Origin: Bartonella bacilliformis KC583
GTDB lineage: Bacteria; Pseudomonadota; Alphaproteobacteria; Rhizobiales; Rhizobiaceae
Assembly (NCBI RefSeq): GCF_000015445.1
Contig: NC_008783.1
Span: 1-64,000 of the forward strand
DNA: 64,000 nt
Reading direction: 5' to 3'
Shown here piece by piece: positions 48,142-58,521 of the stretch (the first letter of the stretch is position 1; every line of letters starts with the position of its first letter). The notes under the pieces are model-generated. The model searched no databases. It was not told where the DNA came from and saw only the letters and a list, made by a program, of their open reading frames with translations. Position numbers and translations under genes: made by a program.

Positions 48142-49230
48142 TTATTTTCGTGGTTGGCTATGATGTGGCCGTTTTTGGGGAATGGGAATTGTTCGGAGGG
48201 TTCTAATTTTCATTTTACTTGTCTTTGGTAGGGTCATGGGGTGTATCAATAGAGGAGAAACAGAAGAGGGCGAAGCCGCAATTAAAGGTGAGTTTAGAGT
48301 AATATTTCCTTCTGTATCATAAGAACTCCTACGTATATTGCCAGCTTCAGGCGTGCATATTTGTTGCCTCATATCGGTAATTTGCGTTATTTTTGTGCCA
48401 TAAGGTTCTAGTGTTGCTAATGTTGATGTTGGCGATCCTTTCTTTGTAAAACCTTCATGAAGCAACTCTGCTGCCTTTGCTTCTCTTTCATCGATGTTTT
48501 CTGCTCCTAAAATGACAGCGATGATTGTACGGTTATTACGGGTTGCTGAAGCAACAATATTGAAGCCAGATGCACAAATAAAACCGGTTTTCATGCCGTC
48601 TATTCCATCAAAACGGCCTATGAGTTTGTTTGAATTATACTGAATTTTTTGGTTGTCGCCAAAATCAATGGCTGGAATAGAAAAATAATGGGTATATTGA
48701 GGAAATTCTCGGCGAATTTGAACAGCCAAAAGGGCAATATCGCGTGCTGTGGAATAATTATTGAGATCTGGCAATCCACTCGCATTGGCAAAATGAGTTC
48801 CAAACATCCCTAAACGTTGGGCGTGAGCATTCATTTGTTTTACAAAAGCCTTTTGTGAACCAGCAATAGCTTCACTAATGGCAATGGCTAAATCATTTGC
48901 GGATTTGACTAAAGTGATGCTCAGAGCTGCATCAAGTGTAATGGTATAACCAGTCTTATAGCTTGAACGATGAGGGGGAGCTTGTGCTGCAGCTTTACTG
49001 ATTGTAATGGACGTGTTAGGTGAAATTTCTCCTGTGCTCATGGCACGAAAAACGATATAAGCCATCATTAACTTTGTTAAAGAGGCAGGGTACCAACGCT
49101 CAAAAGCTTGATTATGTTCTAATATACGTCCATTGGCAAGATCAACAGAGATGAAGGGATGGGCCAGAGCCAAACGGCTCATCATACTTAACACGAGAAA
49201 TAAAAAGAATTTATAAAAGAGCTTACGCAT
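48142..49230 (-). CDS. D-alanyl-D-alanine carboxypeptidase (DacA/PBP5-like)
   Basis: A 362-aa low-molecular-weight penicillin-binding protein trimming the terminal D-Ala of peptidoglycan. A signal peptide (1-23, ending ALA) is followed by the S11 active site: S50-x-x-K53, SAN at 110-112 and KTG at 202-204. The basic, Ser/Pro-rich tail may be a weak anchor. An ATG at 49287 would add 19 residues; the one at 49230 was chosen because it begins a proper signal peptide. It follows plsC on the same strand after 90 bp. Confidence 0.92.
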   Translation of the reverse strand: MRKLFYKFFLFLVLSMMSRLALAHPFISVDLANGRILEHNQAFERWYPASLTKLMMAYIVFRAMSTGEISPNTSITISKAAAQAPPHRSSYKTGYTITLDAALSITLVKSANDLAIAISEAIAGSQKAFVKQMNAHAQRLGMFGTHFANASGLPDLNNYSTARDIALLAVQIRREFPQYTHYFSIPAIDFGDNQKIQYNSNKLIGRFDGIDGMKTGFICASGFNIVASATRNNRTIIAVILGAENIDEREAKAAELLHEGFTKKGSPTSTLATLEPYGTKITQITDMRQQICTPEAGNIRRSSYDTEGNITLNSPLIAASPSSVSPLLIHPMTLPKTSKMKIRTLRTIPIPQKRPHHSQPRK

Positions 49231-49320
49231 AAAGAAGTTTGTATCCTTTTTAGGATGAATGACTAGAACGTATTTAGTGCGCAGCACAATAGATTTTAGT
49301 GTGTAAATGAGGATAAATGT

Positions 49321-50127
49321 TTAATCACATACAGAGCCTTTCCAAGTATGTCCGAGAGTTTGCAGTTTTTTAACAGCAGAGGATGGCATAGGGGGAGGAG
49401 TATGATCTTGAGCTGCTAATAAGAGCAGTTCATCACAGGCTTTTTCTGTTTTTTGAGTCAATTTTTTTAAGAAATCATGTTTCCTTAAGCCAGTTTCAAT
49501 GGGGGGAAGAATACGGACGCGAATTGTTCCTGGATAGCGGCGAAAATTATTGCGCGGCCAATATAAACCAGCATTGTGAGCAATGGGAATAACTTGAAGC
49601 CCTAATTCATTGTAGAGGGCAAGAATGCCCGATTTATAATCTGGTTTTTGACCAGGTTGTTGACGTGTTCCTTCAGGAAAGATGATGATTTGACGCCCTT
49701 GTTTTGCTTTTTGTTTTGCGTTGTTTATGACAATTTTAAGAGCTTTGATGGGTGTTGTCCGGTTGATCGGAATCATCTGCATTTTCGCAATATACCAGCC
49801 TAAAATGGGTAGCCACATCAATTCGCGTTTTAGAATGAAAACGGGGTCATCAAAATAGAGGAAAAGACTAACAGTCTCCCATGCAGACTGGTGGTTTGGG
49901 GCAACAATATAGGCACCGTTTGGTAGATTCTCTAACCCCTCAATTTCATAAGTTGTACCGGCAATGTGTTTTTGTAAAAACAACGTGATACGGGCCCATG
50001 TTTTAAGAAAAATCTGTGCTTTTTTACGCGGTGTTAAAAAGTAAAAAGGTGCATAAAGAATCATTTGTACAAAGGTTGCGATATAGAAAAAGAATGTAAA
50101 AAGAAGAGAACGAAGGACGAGCACCAT
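49321..50127 (-). CDS. 1-acyl-sn-glycerol-3-phosphate acyltransferase (PlsC-like)
   Basis: A 268-aa membrane acyltransferase, likely converting lysophosphatidate to phosphatidate. An N-terminal helix (1-30) is followed by the acyltransferase motifs NHQSAWE (H79 to E84, an HX4E version of HX4D), PINR and FPEGTRQQPG. The start at 50127 was chosen because GGGGA precedes it closely; 50199 is an upstream in-frame ATG without one. A lyso-ornithine-lipid acyltransferase role is possible. Confidence 0.88.
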   Translation of the reverse strand: MVLVLRSLLFTFFFYIATFVQMILYAPFYFLTPRKKAQIFLKTWARITLFLQKHIAGTTYEIEGLENLPNGAYIVAPNHQSAWETVSLFLYFDDPVFILKRELMWLPILGWYIAKMQMIPINRTTPIKALKIVINNAKQKAKQGRQIIIFPEGTRQQPGQKPDYKSGILALYNELGLQVIPIAHNAGLYWPRNNFRRYPGTIRVRILPPIETGLRKHDFLKKLTQKTEKACDELLLLAAQDHTPPPMPSSAVKKLQTLGHTWKGSVCD

Positions 50128-50797
50128 ATTTTCCCCTATTTCGTATTTGCAAAGAGATTTTGTGTATGATTCAGTTTGCACGAAAAAATATTTCATCAAC
50201 CTTTTAATGTATTTTAAAATGCAAGAAAAGAGGTTGGGGATATTAAAATTAGCAAAGATAAATTTTATTATTCTTGGCTCTGGGTGGGTTTAAATCTAAA
50301 ATATTTTAAAGAATTTTTCGCAATGATAATCTACATTTTAAGAGTTTTTTATCATGGTAGCTGTGTAAAAAATTGATCGGAGCACTTTCTTATCAGAATG
50401 CGTGAAGGGCATTTATATTTTTTAATCTTAGCATAATTTTGAACCTGGGTATAGTTTTTTTAGCACAGACTTTAGTTATGGTTTCGAGAGCATTGTGATC
50501 TTTGCAAATTTTCATGTCATAGCGATAAATCGTTGATATGGTGTGCACTATTTGGTTGTGATTGTAGGACTTTTTGGGACAAAGCTTTAGATTTTTTATG
50601 GTTAAAGCGCTCTTTTTGGGTGAGGGATTTTGTTTTTTTGAATATTTTGTAAATAAAGAAAAGACAAAGGCTCAGCTAATTATTTTTGCGCATGACGGGG
50701 CAGTAAATAAAAAAGCGATTTCTTGCAAGAGAAATTCAAAAATTAAACAAGATTTTTCAAAATCACTTAAAATTAAATAAAACCAAAATAGTAAAAA
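50128..50797. other. 670-bp AT-rich intergenic region, no supported gene
   Basis: Between plsC and tRNA-Gly only a 68-codon frame (50574-50780, plus) appears. It has Lys/Phe-rich composition, no ribosome site and no family resemblance. No convincing terminator or RNA was recognised. Confidence 0.5.
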
Positions 50798-50872
50798 TGG
50801 AGCGGGCGATGGGATTCGAACCCACGACCCCAACCTTGGCAAGGTTGTGCTCTACCCCTGAGCTACACCCGC
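50798..50872 (-). tRNA. tRNA-Gly(GCC)
   Basis: A 75-nt cloverleaf with encoded CCA. The acceptor GCGGGTG/CGCCCGC includes one G-T pair. The D stem is GCTC/GAGC, the anticodon arm CAACC-TTGCCAA-GGTTG with anticodon GCC, and the T arm GTGGG-TTCGAAT-CCCAT. Confidence 0.97.
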
Positions 50873-51053
50873 TCACAGAATTTAAAGCAGATGCTTCAAA
50901 CGGTCTCTGTATGGCGTAGGCTGCTCTGAATTGCAACAAAAAAATAACATTTTATGGTGATTTATTTGTGCAACGTAAAAAAAATAAAGATTGATTTCAC
51001 AAGTGCTCTTTAATAGATTATCGCTCCTATTGTTATATATTGTGAGGGGAGAG

Positions 51054-52037
51054 ATGGTAATCGTGAAAAAAGTATTAAGTCTATGCATTGCTATGGTGGC
51101 TGTTTTTACAGGGGGTAGTTTTGCACAAGAAGCTCAGGCAGCTCAGCGAGTTAAAATCGCTATTACGCAAATTGTTTCACATCCTGCTTTGGATAAAGTG
51201 CGCAAAGGGGTGGAAGATGTACTGGAAGAAAATGGTTATAAAAATGGTGACAATTTAGAACTGACCTTTTTATCGGCGCAAGGTAACATTTCTACGGCAA
51301 CACAAATTGCACGGAAATTTGCTGGTGATAAACCTGATGTTATTGTTGCAATTAGCACCCCTTCAGCGCAGACAATATTGGCAGCAACAAAAGAAATTCC
51401 CATTGTTTTTTCTGCAATTTCTGACCCTGTTGAAGCAAAATTAGTGTCTTCACTTGTAAAGCCTGGTGGCAATGTAACAGGGGTTTCTGATCGCGCAGAT
51501 GTTGCAGAGAATCTTAAACTTTTAAGAGAAATAAAACCAAATTTAAAAAAATTAGGTTACCTCTATAATGCATCTGAGGCTAATTCTGTCTCTACACTTA
51601 AGGTGTTGAAAGAGTTAGCAAATAAAATGGGAATTGAGGTTATTAGTTCATCAGCACCAAAATCTTCTGATGTTCAAGCGGCAACGCGAGCTTTGATTAA
51701 TAAGGTAGATGTTATTTTTGTTCCCACTGACAATACGATTATTGCTGTTTTAGAAGGCGCAACAAAAATTGCCCTTGAAACCAAAATACCTTTGTTTACT
51801 TTAGATTCTAATTCTATTGGGCGTGGGCCTTTTATAACGCAAGGCGTTAGTTATTATAGTGTAGGGGTTGATACCGGAAAATTGGTTTTGCGTATTTTAA
51901 ATGGCGAAAAACCAGGCGATCTTGATGTTGTACAAGCAGATAACAAGAATATTCAAGTTGATAGAAAGATCATTGAAAAACTTGGTATTGTCTTACCACA
52001 GACAGTTCTTGAACGCATTACAGAAGTTGAGGAATAG
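51054..52037 (+). CDS. ABC transporter substrate-binding protein (TrpX-like)
   Basis: A 327-aa periplasmic binding protein of the ABC_sub_bind family (COG2984), with a signal peptide ending near AQEAQAA. VKIAITQIVSHPALDKVRKGVEDVL opens the mature domain. The PTDNTIIAVLEG and GVSYYSVGVDTG segments are family-typical. Members bind tryptophan or tyrosine; the ligand here is inferred. ATG 51054 is close to GGGGAGAG; a GTG at 51063 would be better spaced. Followed by permease and ATPase genes. Confidence 0.88.
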   Translation: MVIVKKVLSLCIAMVAVFTGGSFAQEAQAAQRVKIAITQIVSHPALDKVRKGVEDVLEENGYKNGDNLELTFLSAQGNISTATQIARKFAGDKPDVIVAISTPSAQTILAATKEIPIVFSAISDPVEAKLVSSLVKPGGNVTGVSDRADVAENLKLLREIKPNLKKLGYLYNASEANSVSTLKVLKELANKMGIEVISSSAPKSSDVQAATRALINKVDVIFVPTDNTIIAVLEGATKIALETKIPLFTLDSNSIGRGPFITQGVSYYSVGVDTGKLVLRILNGEKPGDLDVVQADNKNIQVDRKIIEKLGIVLPQTVLERITEVEE

Positions 52038-52088
52038 ATTTCTATAACTAAGCTCTCATGGAGATGAGATTGGGGAGATGATATCTGA

Positions 52089-52982
52089 ATGAATATATTT
52101 GCTTTTTGGGGAGCTGTAGAATTAGGTCTTATTTACGCCTTTGTTGCTATTGGGGTTTATCTGTCGTTTCGAGTTTTAGACTTTCCTGATTTAACGGTTG
52201 ATGGTTCGTTTCTTCTTGGTTCGTGTGTTTGTGGCGTTTTAATTCTTTTAGGTGTTAATGCGTGGGTTGCTATGTTGTGCGCTTTTGGTGCAGGTATGGT
52301 TGCTGGTTTATTAACGGCTTTGTTAAATGTGCAGTTTGGTATTTTAAATCTTTTAGCCTCAATTTTAACGATGTCAGCGCTTTATACGATTAATCTTCGT
52401 ATTATGGGGATTATGGGAGGAGCTAACATTAATTTAGCGCTTGCAGATACAGCTTTGACACCTTTTTACGGTTTGTTTGGTTTGCCCGATCTTTTTATCC
52501 GTCCTCTTTTTGTTGGGTGTGTTTTACTCATCGTGACCTTTTTAATTTGGCGTTTTTTAACCAGTGAAGTTGGTCTTGCTATGCGGGCAACAGGGGTGAA
52601 CCCATGCATGGCTAAAGCACAAGGGATCCATACCGCGGCATTGATTTATTTGGGTATGGGGCTTGCAAATGCGTGCGTTGCTTTTGGGGGAGCTTTGTAT
52701 ATCCAAACAGCAATTGCTACGGATATTACAGGGGGCGTTGGAACTATTGTTTTTGGTTTAGCCGCAGTCATTATCGGTGAAACTTTATTCCGCACACGCA
52801 ATATTTTTTGGATTATGGTCAGTTGTATTATGGGATCTGTTTTTTACCGTGTTGCTGTGCAATTTGCCTTTGAAGCAAGCGGTATAGGCATTGATACGTC
52901 GACAGATCTTCAGCTTATTACAGCATTATTGGTTATGTTGGCTCTGATTGTACCGCGTTATTTGGGGAGGGCATCAACATGA
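52089..52982 (+). CDS. ABC transporter permease (TrpY-like)
   Basis: A 297-aa inner-membrane permease of the BPD_transp_2 / COG4120 family with about eight hydrophobic segments. FPDLTVDGSFLLGSCV near 32-47 and GLAMRATGVNPCMAKAQGI near 160-178 are the recognised conserved blocks. It is preceded by TrpX and overlaps the ATPase gene by four bases. Confidence 0.9.
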   Translation: MNIFAFWGAVELGLIYAFVAIGVYLSFRVLDFPDLTVDGSFLLGSCVCGVLILLGVNAWVAMLCAFGAGMVAGLLTALLNVQFGILNLLASILTMSALYTINLRIMGIMGGANINLALADTALTPFYGLFGLPDLFIRPLFVGCVLLIVTFLIWRFLTSEVGLAMRATGVNPCMAKAQGIHTAALIYLGMGLANACVAFGGALYIQTAIATDITGGVGTIVFGLAAVIIGETLFRTRNIFWIMVSCIMGSVFYRVAVQFAFEASGIGIDTSTDLQLITALLVMLALIVPRYLGRAST

Positions 52983-53773
52983 TTGAACTTTCTCATGTTG
53001 GGGTTGTTTTTAAACCGAAAACACCTCTAGAAAAACGCGCTTTAATTGATATTAACCTCAAAATTAATCAGGGGAGTTTTGTCACAGTTATTGGTTCAAA
53101 TGGTGCTGGTAAATCGACTTTGCTGAGTGTTGTATCAGGAGCACTTCTTCCTACAGAAGGGCAAATGATGATCAATGGACACGATGTTTCTTGTCAATCA
53201 ATTCGTGAACGGGCTGGTAGGGTTGCTTGTGTTTTCCAAGATTCATTGATGGGAAGTTGTGGTTCTTTGACTATTGAAGAAAATTTAGCTCTTGCCGCTC
53301 TGCGGGGAAGGCATCGAGGTTTTTATTCAGCGTTAAGACGTGAAAAACGACAATTTTTCCGCGAGAAAATTGCCCAATTAGGACTTGGCCTTGAAGACTA
53401 TCTGCATAACCGTATGGATAGTTTGTCAGGTGGGCAGCGGCAAGCCGTCTGTCTTATCATGGCTACTTTAGCTCATGCGGATGTTTTATTGCTCGACGAA
53501 CATACTTCAGCATTAGATCCAGGAATGGCTGATTTTGTTATGGGTTTGACCAAAAAGATTGTTGAAGAGAATCAATTAACCACTATTATGATAACGCATT
53601 CTATCCGTCAGGCTCTTGATTATGGGGACCGCACACTGATGTTGCACGGAGGAGAAGTCGTTTTAGACATTCATCAAGAAGAGCGTAAAGGTTTAAAAAT
53701 GAGTGATGTGATGGGTATGTTTCAAAAAGTTCGTGGGACTGTTCTTGATGATGATAAACTCTTAATGGAGTAA
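52979..53773 (+). CDS. ABC transporter ATP-binding protein (TrpZ-like)
   Basis: A 264-aa ATPase (COG1101). Walker A GSNGAGKST is at 39-47, the signature LSGGQRQAV near 146, and Walker B with VLLLDEHTSALDP near 169. It completes a three-gene importer; holA follows after three bases, so the transporter and holA may share a transcript. Confidence 0.92.
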   Translation: MIELSHVGVVFKPKTPLEKRALIDINLKINQGSFVTVIGSNGAGKSTLLSVVSGALLPTEGQMMINGHDVSCQSIRERAGRVACVFQDSLMGSCGSLTIEENLALAALRGRHRGFYSALRREKRQFFREKIAQLGLGLEDYLHNRMDSLSGGQRQAVCLIMATLAHADVLLLDEHTSALDPGMADFVMGLTKKIVEENQLTTIMITHSIRQALDYGDRTLMLHGGEVVLDIHQEERKGLKMSDVMGMFQKVRGTVLDDDKLLME

Positions 53774-53776
53774 TCT

Positions 53777-54820
53777 TTGGCCCAAAAGAAAGCGCATGAA
53801 GTTGACCATTTTCTAACGCATTTTTCGCGTTCTTTTCCTATTGTTTTAATTTACGGTCCTGATCGCGGTCTTGTTTGTGAACGTGTACAGCGTTTTATCA
53901 AACTCACACAAATAGCCACAGATGATCCTTTTGCAACAGTTCGCCTTGATGCTGCTGAAATTGATAAAGATCCTGCGCGATTAGGAGATGAAGCACGCAC
54001 TTTATCGCTTTTTGGTAGCGACCGTTTGGTATGGGTGTCAAATGGTGCTAACCAAAAAAATTTTCTTGAAGCTCTTAAGCTTTTAATTGCAGAACCTCCG
54101 GAAAAAAGTTTCATTTTAATTGAAGCAGGAGATTTGAAAAAAGGAATAGGGCTGCGCAATATTGTTGAAACGGCATCGGTTGCAATGGCTTTGCCTTGTT
54201 ATGCAGATGATGTTCGTTCTCTGGATACGTTAATTGATGAAGTTTTAGAAAGCTTCAAGATGACTCTTTCTTTGGAAGCACGGAAAGGTTTGTATGAAAG
54301 TCTGGGGGGAGATCATCTTGTTTCGCGCCGTGAATTAGAAAAGCTATGCCTTTATGCTTCAGAGAAGCGCCATATTACTCTTGAGGATGTCAAAGCTGTG
54401 GTGAGCGATGTGAGCGCTTTTTCTTCTGATGAAGTGATTGATGCTATTTTATTGGGGGATGGTAAAGAGTTTGAAGTTCATTTTAGCCGATATGTAGCTA
54501 TGCACAACACACCTTTTTTGGTTTTAAGTACAGCGCAAAGGCATTTTCAACAGTTGCAAATTTTGCGTTATCAAGTGGAAATTGAACAGAAAACGGCTTT
54601 TGCCGTTATGTCTCAAGCGCGACCACCGATTTTTTTTCAGCGGAAAAAGACAGTTGAAAAAGCTTTGAAATATTGGACACTGGAAAAAATTTCTTATGCT
54701 ATGGAAAAAATTCAGTGTGCTCTTTTAGAAAGTCGTAAAAATCCACTTTTGGGTGAAGCAATCATTCATAGAGTTTTATTGGAACTGGTCTTTATGATAA
54801 GACGCCAAATGTCATCTTGA
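53777..54820 (+). CDS. holA: DNA polymerase III delta subunit
   Basis: A 347-aa clamp-loader wrench subunit that opens the beta clamp. The N-terminal part has VLIYGPDRGLVCERVQRF near 23-40 (degenerate P-loop), and DDPFATVRLDA and LSLFGSDRLVWV follow. The C-terminal collar domain is present. The start is TTG at 53777 with GGAG six bases upstream; MAQKKAHEVDHFL resembles rhizobial N-termini. In relatives holA usually follows lptE; here it follows an ABC operon. Confidence 0.92.
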   Translation: MAQKKAHEVDHFLTHFSRSFPIVLIYGPDRGLVCERVQRFIKLTQIATDDPFATVRLDAAEIDKDPARLGDEARTLSLFGSDRLVWVSNGANQKNFLEALKLLIAEPPEKSFILIEAGDLKKGIGLRNIVETASVAMALPCYADDVRSLDTLIDEVLESFKMTLSLEARKGLYESLGGDHLVSRRELEKLCLYASEKRHITLEDVKAVVSDVSAFSSDEVIDAILLGDGKEFEVHFSRYVAMHNTPFLVLSTAQRHFQQLQILRYQVEIEQKTAFAVMSQARPPIFFQRKKTVEKALKYWTLEKISYAMEKIQCALLESRKNPLLGEAIIHRVLLELVFMIRRQMSS

Positions 54821-54955
54821 AAGTTTTTGGCTATGTTTGTGCAGGATTTTTTTTGATCATTGCAAAAGTTGATGTTTTAACCAATAATTGAAGCAGTGAT
54901 TTTTTGATAAAGTTCAGATAAATTCAAAAAAAATATCATTGGAAAGTATAGAAAT

Positions 54956-55813
54956 TTGATCAGGAATATATCGTTATGTTATCATATTCTTATCAATGCC
55001 ATTAGCCATTATTGGCGTGGTGATGGCAGTGCTTTTGCAAGCCATGTTGCGCTTTCAGGACTTTTGGCATTTTTCCCTTTTTTTATCTTTGGAACATTTT
55101 TTGCTGGTTTTATTGGAGCTTTTACCTATACACCACAAAAAATTGCAGCACTTGTCCAGTTATTGCCAGATGCAATTACAAAACCTTTGATGAAGGAAAT
55201 CATCAATGTTTTAACTATTCAGCGCAGGGATGTCTTAACACTTTCTGTTTTTGGAGCCGCTTATTTTGCCTCTAATGGGATAGAAGCCTTGCGGACAGCC
55301 TTAAATAAAGCTTACCGTGTTGTAGATTATCGTAGTTTTATTTTTTGCCGTTTTCAAAGTTTGTTTTTTGTCATCATTGGAGCGATTGGTCTTGTTGTTA
55401 TTAGCTTTTCATTGGTATTGGCGCCTGTCCTGGTTAAAATGATGCAACAACATTCTCCCTTCATTACTGAATATGTTGGTGTTATTCGTCTGTGGCGTTA
55501 CACGATCGCGATAGTTATTTCATTGATAAGTCTTCTTATTGTTCATAAATGGTTGCCTGCAGGAAAGCGGAAATTAATCGATATTTTGCCAGGAATTGTG
55601 GTGACAATGTTTGCTTGGTTTTTGGCGTCGATGGCTTTTGCACATTATTTAAATTTAACAATGCTTAATTATGTTTCGACCTATGCGGGATTAGCTTCTA
55701 TCATGGTTGCTATTATTTTTTTATATATGCTGAGTGCAATTTTTATTTTGGGAGGTGAAATCAACGCGGCCATTATGTTGTATCGGGATCGTTTGCAACA
55801 CCCCAATGAATAA
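54956..55813 (+). CDS. YihY/virulence factor BrkB family membrane protein
   Basis: A 285-aa inner-membrane protein of the YihY family with about six helices. SHVALSGLLAFFPFFIFGTFFAGF near 28-51 and the family block ASNGIEALRTALNKAYRV near 105-122 are clear. IFILGGEINAAI ends the last helix. It begins with TTG, with no in-frame ATG nearby. The function is uncertain, and BrkB itself is not an RNase despite old annotations. Confidence 0.88.
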   Translation: MIRNISLCYHILINAISHYWRGDGSAFASHVALSGLLAFFPFFIFGTFFAGFIGAFTYTPQKIAALVQLLPDAITKPLMKEIINVLTIQRRDVLTLSVFGAAYFASNGIEALRTALNKAYRVVDYRSFIFCRFQSLFFVIIGAIGLVVISFSLVLAPVLVKMMQQHSPFITEYVGVIRLWRYTIAIVISLISLLIVHKWLPAGKRKLIDILPGIVVTMFAWFLASMAFAHYLNLTMLNYVSTYAGLASIMVAIIFLYMLSAIFILGGEINAAIMLYRDRLQHPNE

Positions 55814-55831
55814 AAGAAGCAAGAGAGTGTT

Positions 55832-56329
55832 GTGTTAATTAAAAATCAAGAGCAAGATACACAAACAAAACCTGCTATCATTTTGTTGGTTGATGCTGAT
55901 GCTTGTCCTGTAAAGTCTGAAATTTACCGTGTGATGAATCGTTATCAGCTCAAGACATTTATTGTAGCAAACCATTTTTTATCTCTTCCAAATGAAGCCC
56001 TTCTTGAAAGGGTTATTGTGTCTCAAGGGCCTGATTGTGCAGACAATTGGATTGTTGATCATGTCCATCAGGCCAGTATTGTTATCACGAATGATATTCT
56101 TTTGGCAGCGCGAGTTGTGCAAAGGGGTGGAGTTTGCCTTTCGCCGACAGGACGTGTTTTTGATATCAGCTCAATTGGTCAAGCTTTGGCTATGCGTAAT
56201 TTGATGGAGGATTTGCGCGAACAAGGCTGTGTGACGGGTGGACCCCGTCCTTTTTGTCGCAAAGACCGTTCCACTTTTTTATCCGCTTTGGATTTAGCAA
56301 TACAGCGCTTAAAAAGGCGCGGGTATTAA
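55832..56329 (+). CDS. YaiI/YqxD family protein (UPF0178)
   Basis: A 165-aa protein of the PIN-like UPF0178 family. VDADACPVKSEIYRV (about 20-34) and ITNDILLAARVVQRGGVCLSPTGRVFD (about 88-114) are the hallmark blocks with conserved acidic residues, suggesting a nuclease-like fold of unknown substrate. It starts with GTG 18 bases after the YihY gene and is probably co-transcribed with it. Confidence 0.9.
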   Translation: MLIKNQEQDTQTKPAIILLVDADACPVKSEIYRVMNRYQLKTFIVANHFLSLPNEALLERVIVSQGPDCADNWIVDHVHQASIVITNDILLAARVVQRGGVCLSPTGRVFDISSIGQALAMRNLMEDLREQGCVTGGPRPFCRKDRSTFLSALDLAIQRLKRRGY

Positions 56330-56330
56330 A

Positions 56331-57029
56331 TTATTTTATTTCTTCAATAACAGCTTTTATCAGTGCTTTCGCATCGTCATTGGCCCATGGCGCAGAGCCA
56401 TTTAGGGAAGCAATGAGACGGCCCTTTTTATCGATCAAGAGTGTGACCGGAAGTCCCATAGCGAGCCCTTGTTTGCGGATGTTACGAAAAATATTCATTG
56501 TTTTGTCGCGATAATAAACCAAATGATCTGCCTGGATTTCGTGTAAAAATTTTTGAATTTTTTCAGGAGACGCTGTTGTATCAACATTAATCGCGATAAC
56601 ATCAAAATTGTCTCCCCCCATATCATGTTTTAATTGTGCTAATTCTGGCATTTCCATGCGGCATGGTGTGCACCAAATGGCCCACAGATTGATGAGTATT
56701 GGTTTTCCGTTAAATTCAAGAAGTTTATGGTCTTTTCCCTGAATATCCTTAAAAGAAAGCTGGTTCATATCATAGAGCTTATCGGCGAATCGGATATGAC
56801 TAAAAAAGCCTTGAGCAGCTTTTTTGATTGCTGCTATTTCTTTCATGTGTGTTGTGTTGGAGTTTATTTCTTGTGCTTTGGCCTTTGAAATAAAATTGGC
56901 AACAAAAGTACCTCTCGTGCTATTGTGGTTTATTGTTGTGTATAAACTTAAGGCAATGATAAAGGACGCAATAAAGAATTGCATTTTTTTATTCTTATTT
57001 TTTCGGCTGATAAAAATTTGAGAAATCAT
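56331..57029 (-). CDS. TlpA-like thiol:disulfide interchange protein
   Basis: A 232-aa membrane-anchored thioredoxin-fold protein. The N-terminal hydrophobic segment (about 16-34) is a signal anchor. The thioredoxin domain carries the CXXC motif in [16 protein letters not shown] near 114-129, and the cis-Pro in GLPVTLLID. Likely reduces periplasmic disulfides (TlpA/CcmG type). It is divergent from argH with a 33-bp gap, so the two promoters overlap. Confidence 0.9.
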   Translation of the reverse strand: MISQIFISRKNKNKKMQFFIASFIIALSLYTTINHNSTRGTFVANFISKAKAQEINSNTTHMKEIAAIKKAAQGFFSHIRFADKLYDMNQLSFKDIQGKDHKLLEFNGKPILINLWAIWCTPCRMEMPELAQLKHDMGGDNFDVIAINVDTTASPEKIQKFLHEIQADHLVYYRDKTMNIFRNIRKQGLAMGLPVTLLIDKKGRLIASLNGSAPWANDDAKALIKAVIEEIK

Positions 57030-57062
57030 AATTTTTGTCCTTTTAGAGAGTACTTGCAGGCT

Positions 57063-58463
57063 ATGACGGGTGATAAGTTAAGCAATCAAATGTGGGGTGG
57101 TCGTTTTGCAGCAGGTCCTGCTGCAATTATGGAAGAAATTAACGCTTCTATTGATTTTGACCAAAAACTTTATCGGCAAGATATTGAAGGTTCATTGTCT
57201 CACGCAGCAATGTTAGCGCAAACGAAGATTATTTCACATTCTGATTATGAAAAAATTGTTCATGGTTTGCAACTTATTCGTCAAGAAATTGAAACAGGCT
57301 CCTTTACCTTTTCACGAAAGCTTGAAGATATTCATATGAATATTGAAGCACGGCTTAGCGAATTAATTGGCCCTGTGGCAGGGCGTTTGCATACCGCGCG
57401 TTCACGCAATGATCAAGTTGCTGTTGATTTTCGATTGTGGGTGCGTGAAGCAGCACAAAAAATAGCGCAAGCTTTAAAGGATTTGATGGAGCAATTGCTT
57501 ATGCGGGCAGAACAGCACGCAGATACATTGATGCCGGGTTTTACCCATTTACAAACTGCACAGCCCGTTACATTTGGCCATTATATGATGGCTTATGTTG
57601 AAATGTTTGGTCGAGATTTATCGCGGATGCGTGATGCCATTGAGCGCATGAATGAATCGCCTTTGGGGGCTGCTGCCTTGGCAGGAACGGGTTTTCCGAT
57701 TGATCGTTTTATGACAGCACAAGCTTTGGGTTTTCGTGAACCAACACGCAATTCGATTGACAGTGTGTCTGATCGTGATTTTGCGCTAGAATTTTTAAGT
57801 GCTGGTGCTCTTTGTGCTATGCATCTTTCGCGTTTAGCAGAAGAAATTATTCTATGGTCGAGCGCGCAATTTCATTTTATTCGTTTATCGGATGCTTTTT
57901 CAACGGGTTCATCCATTATGCCACAAAAAAGAAATCCCGATGCTGCGGAGCTTGTGCGGGCTAAGGCAGGGCGGTTAAATGCTGCATTGATGGGGCTTTT
58001 AACGGTAATGAAAGGGTTACCTCTTGCCTACTCAAAAGATATGCAAGAAGATAAAGAATATGTGTTTGATGGGGTTTTGAATTTGGAATTATCGCTAGCC
58101 GCAATGATGGGGATTATCAGCGATCTTGAAGTCAATAAAGAAGCTATGAAACAAGCCGCTGGTTCTGGTTATGCTATTGCTACTGATTTAGCGGATTGGT
58201 GTGTGCGTGAATTAGGGCTTCCTTTTCGTGAAGCTCACCATATTACAGGGCGCGCTGTGGCTTTGGCAGAACAGAAGAAATGCAGTCTTGATGAGTTGTC
58301 ATTAGATGAGTTTCAAACCCTCCATCCAGATATAAACGCAGCTGTTTTTGATGTTTTGACCATTGAAAAATCTGTTGAAAGTCGCAACAGTTTTGGGGGA
58401 ACAGCGCCTTCAGAAGTGCTTCGCCAAGTTGCTTATTGGAAACAGCATCTTGTAACTGCCTAA
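57063..58463 (+). CDS. argH: Argininosuccinate lyase
   Basis: A 466-aa fumarase/aspartase superfamily enzyme making arginine and fumarate. NQMWGGRF opens the fold, [16 protein letters not shown] lies near 105-120, and the signature [12 protein letters not shown] is near 283-294. The start at 57063 gives the usual length; upstream in-frame codons from 56979 would overlap the divergent gene. The lptM and lysA genes follow, as in other rhizobia. Confidence 0.96.
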   Translation: MTGDKLSNQMWGGRFAAGPAAIMEEINASIDFDQKLYRQDIEGSLSHAAMLAQTKIISHSDYEKIVHGLQLIRQEIETGSFTFSRKLEDIHMNIEARLSELIGPVAGRLHTARSRNDQVAVDFRLWVREAAQKIAQALKDLMEQLLMRAEQHADTLMPGFTHLQTAQPVTFGHYMMAYVEMFGRDLSRMRDAIERMNESPLGAAALAGTGFPIDRFMTAQALGFREPTRNSIDSVSDRDFALEFLSAGALCAMHLSRLAEEIILWSSAQFHFIRLSDAFSTGSSIMPQKRNPDAAELVRAKAGRLNAALMGLLTVMKGLPLAYSKDMQEDKEYVFDGVLNLELSLAAMMGIISDLEVNKEAMKQAAGSGYAIATDLADWCVRELGLPFREAHHITGRAVALAEQKKCSLDELSLDEFQTLHPDINAAVFDVLTIEKSVESRNSFGGTAPSEVLRQVAYWKQHLVTA

Positions 58464-58521
58464 GGATTTTATTTTCAACCCAATAACGGAAGTAAGCTAT
58501 CAAGATGAGAGAAAAGGGCGT

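Noticed and set aside
50574-50780. 68-codon plus-strand frame before tRNA-Gly
   Set aside because: No ribosome site, low-complexity Lys/Phe composition and no recognisable family.
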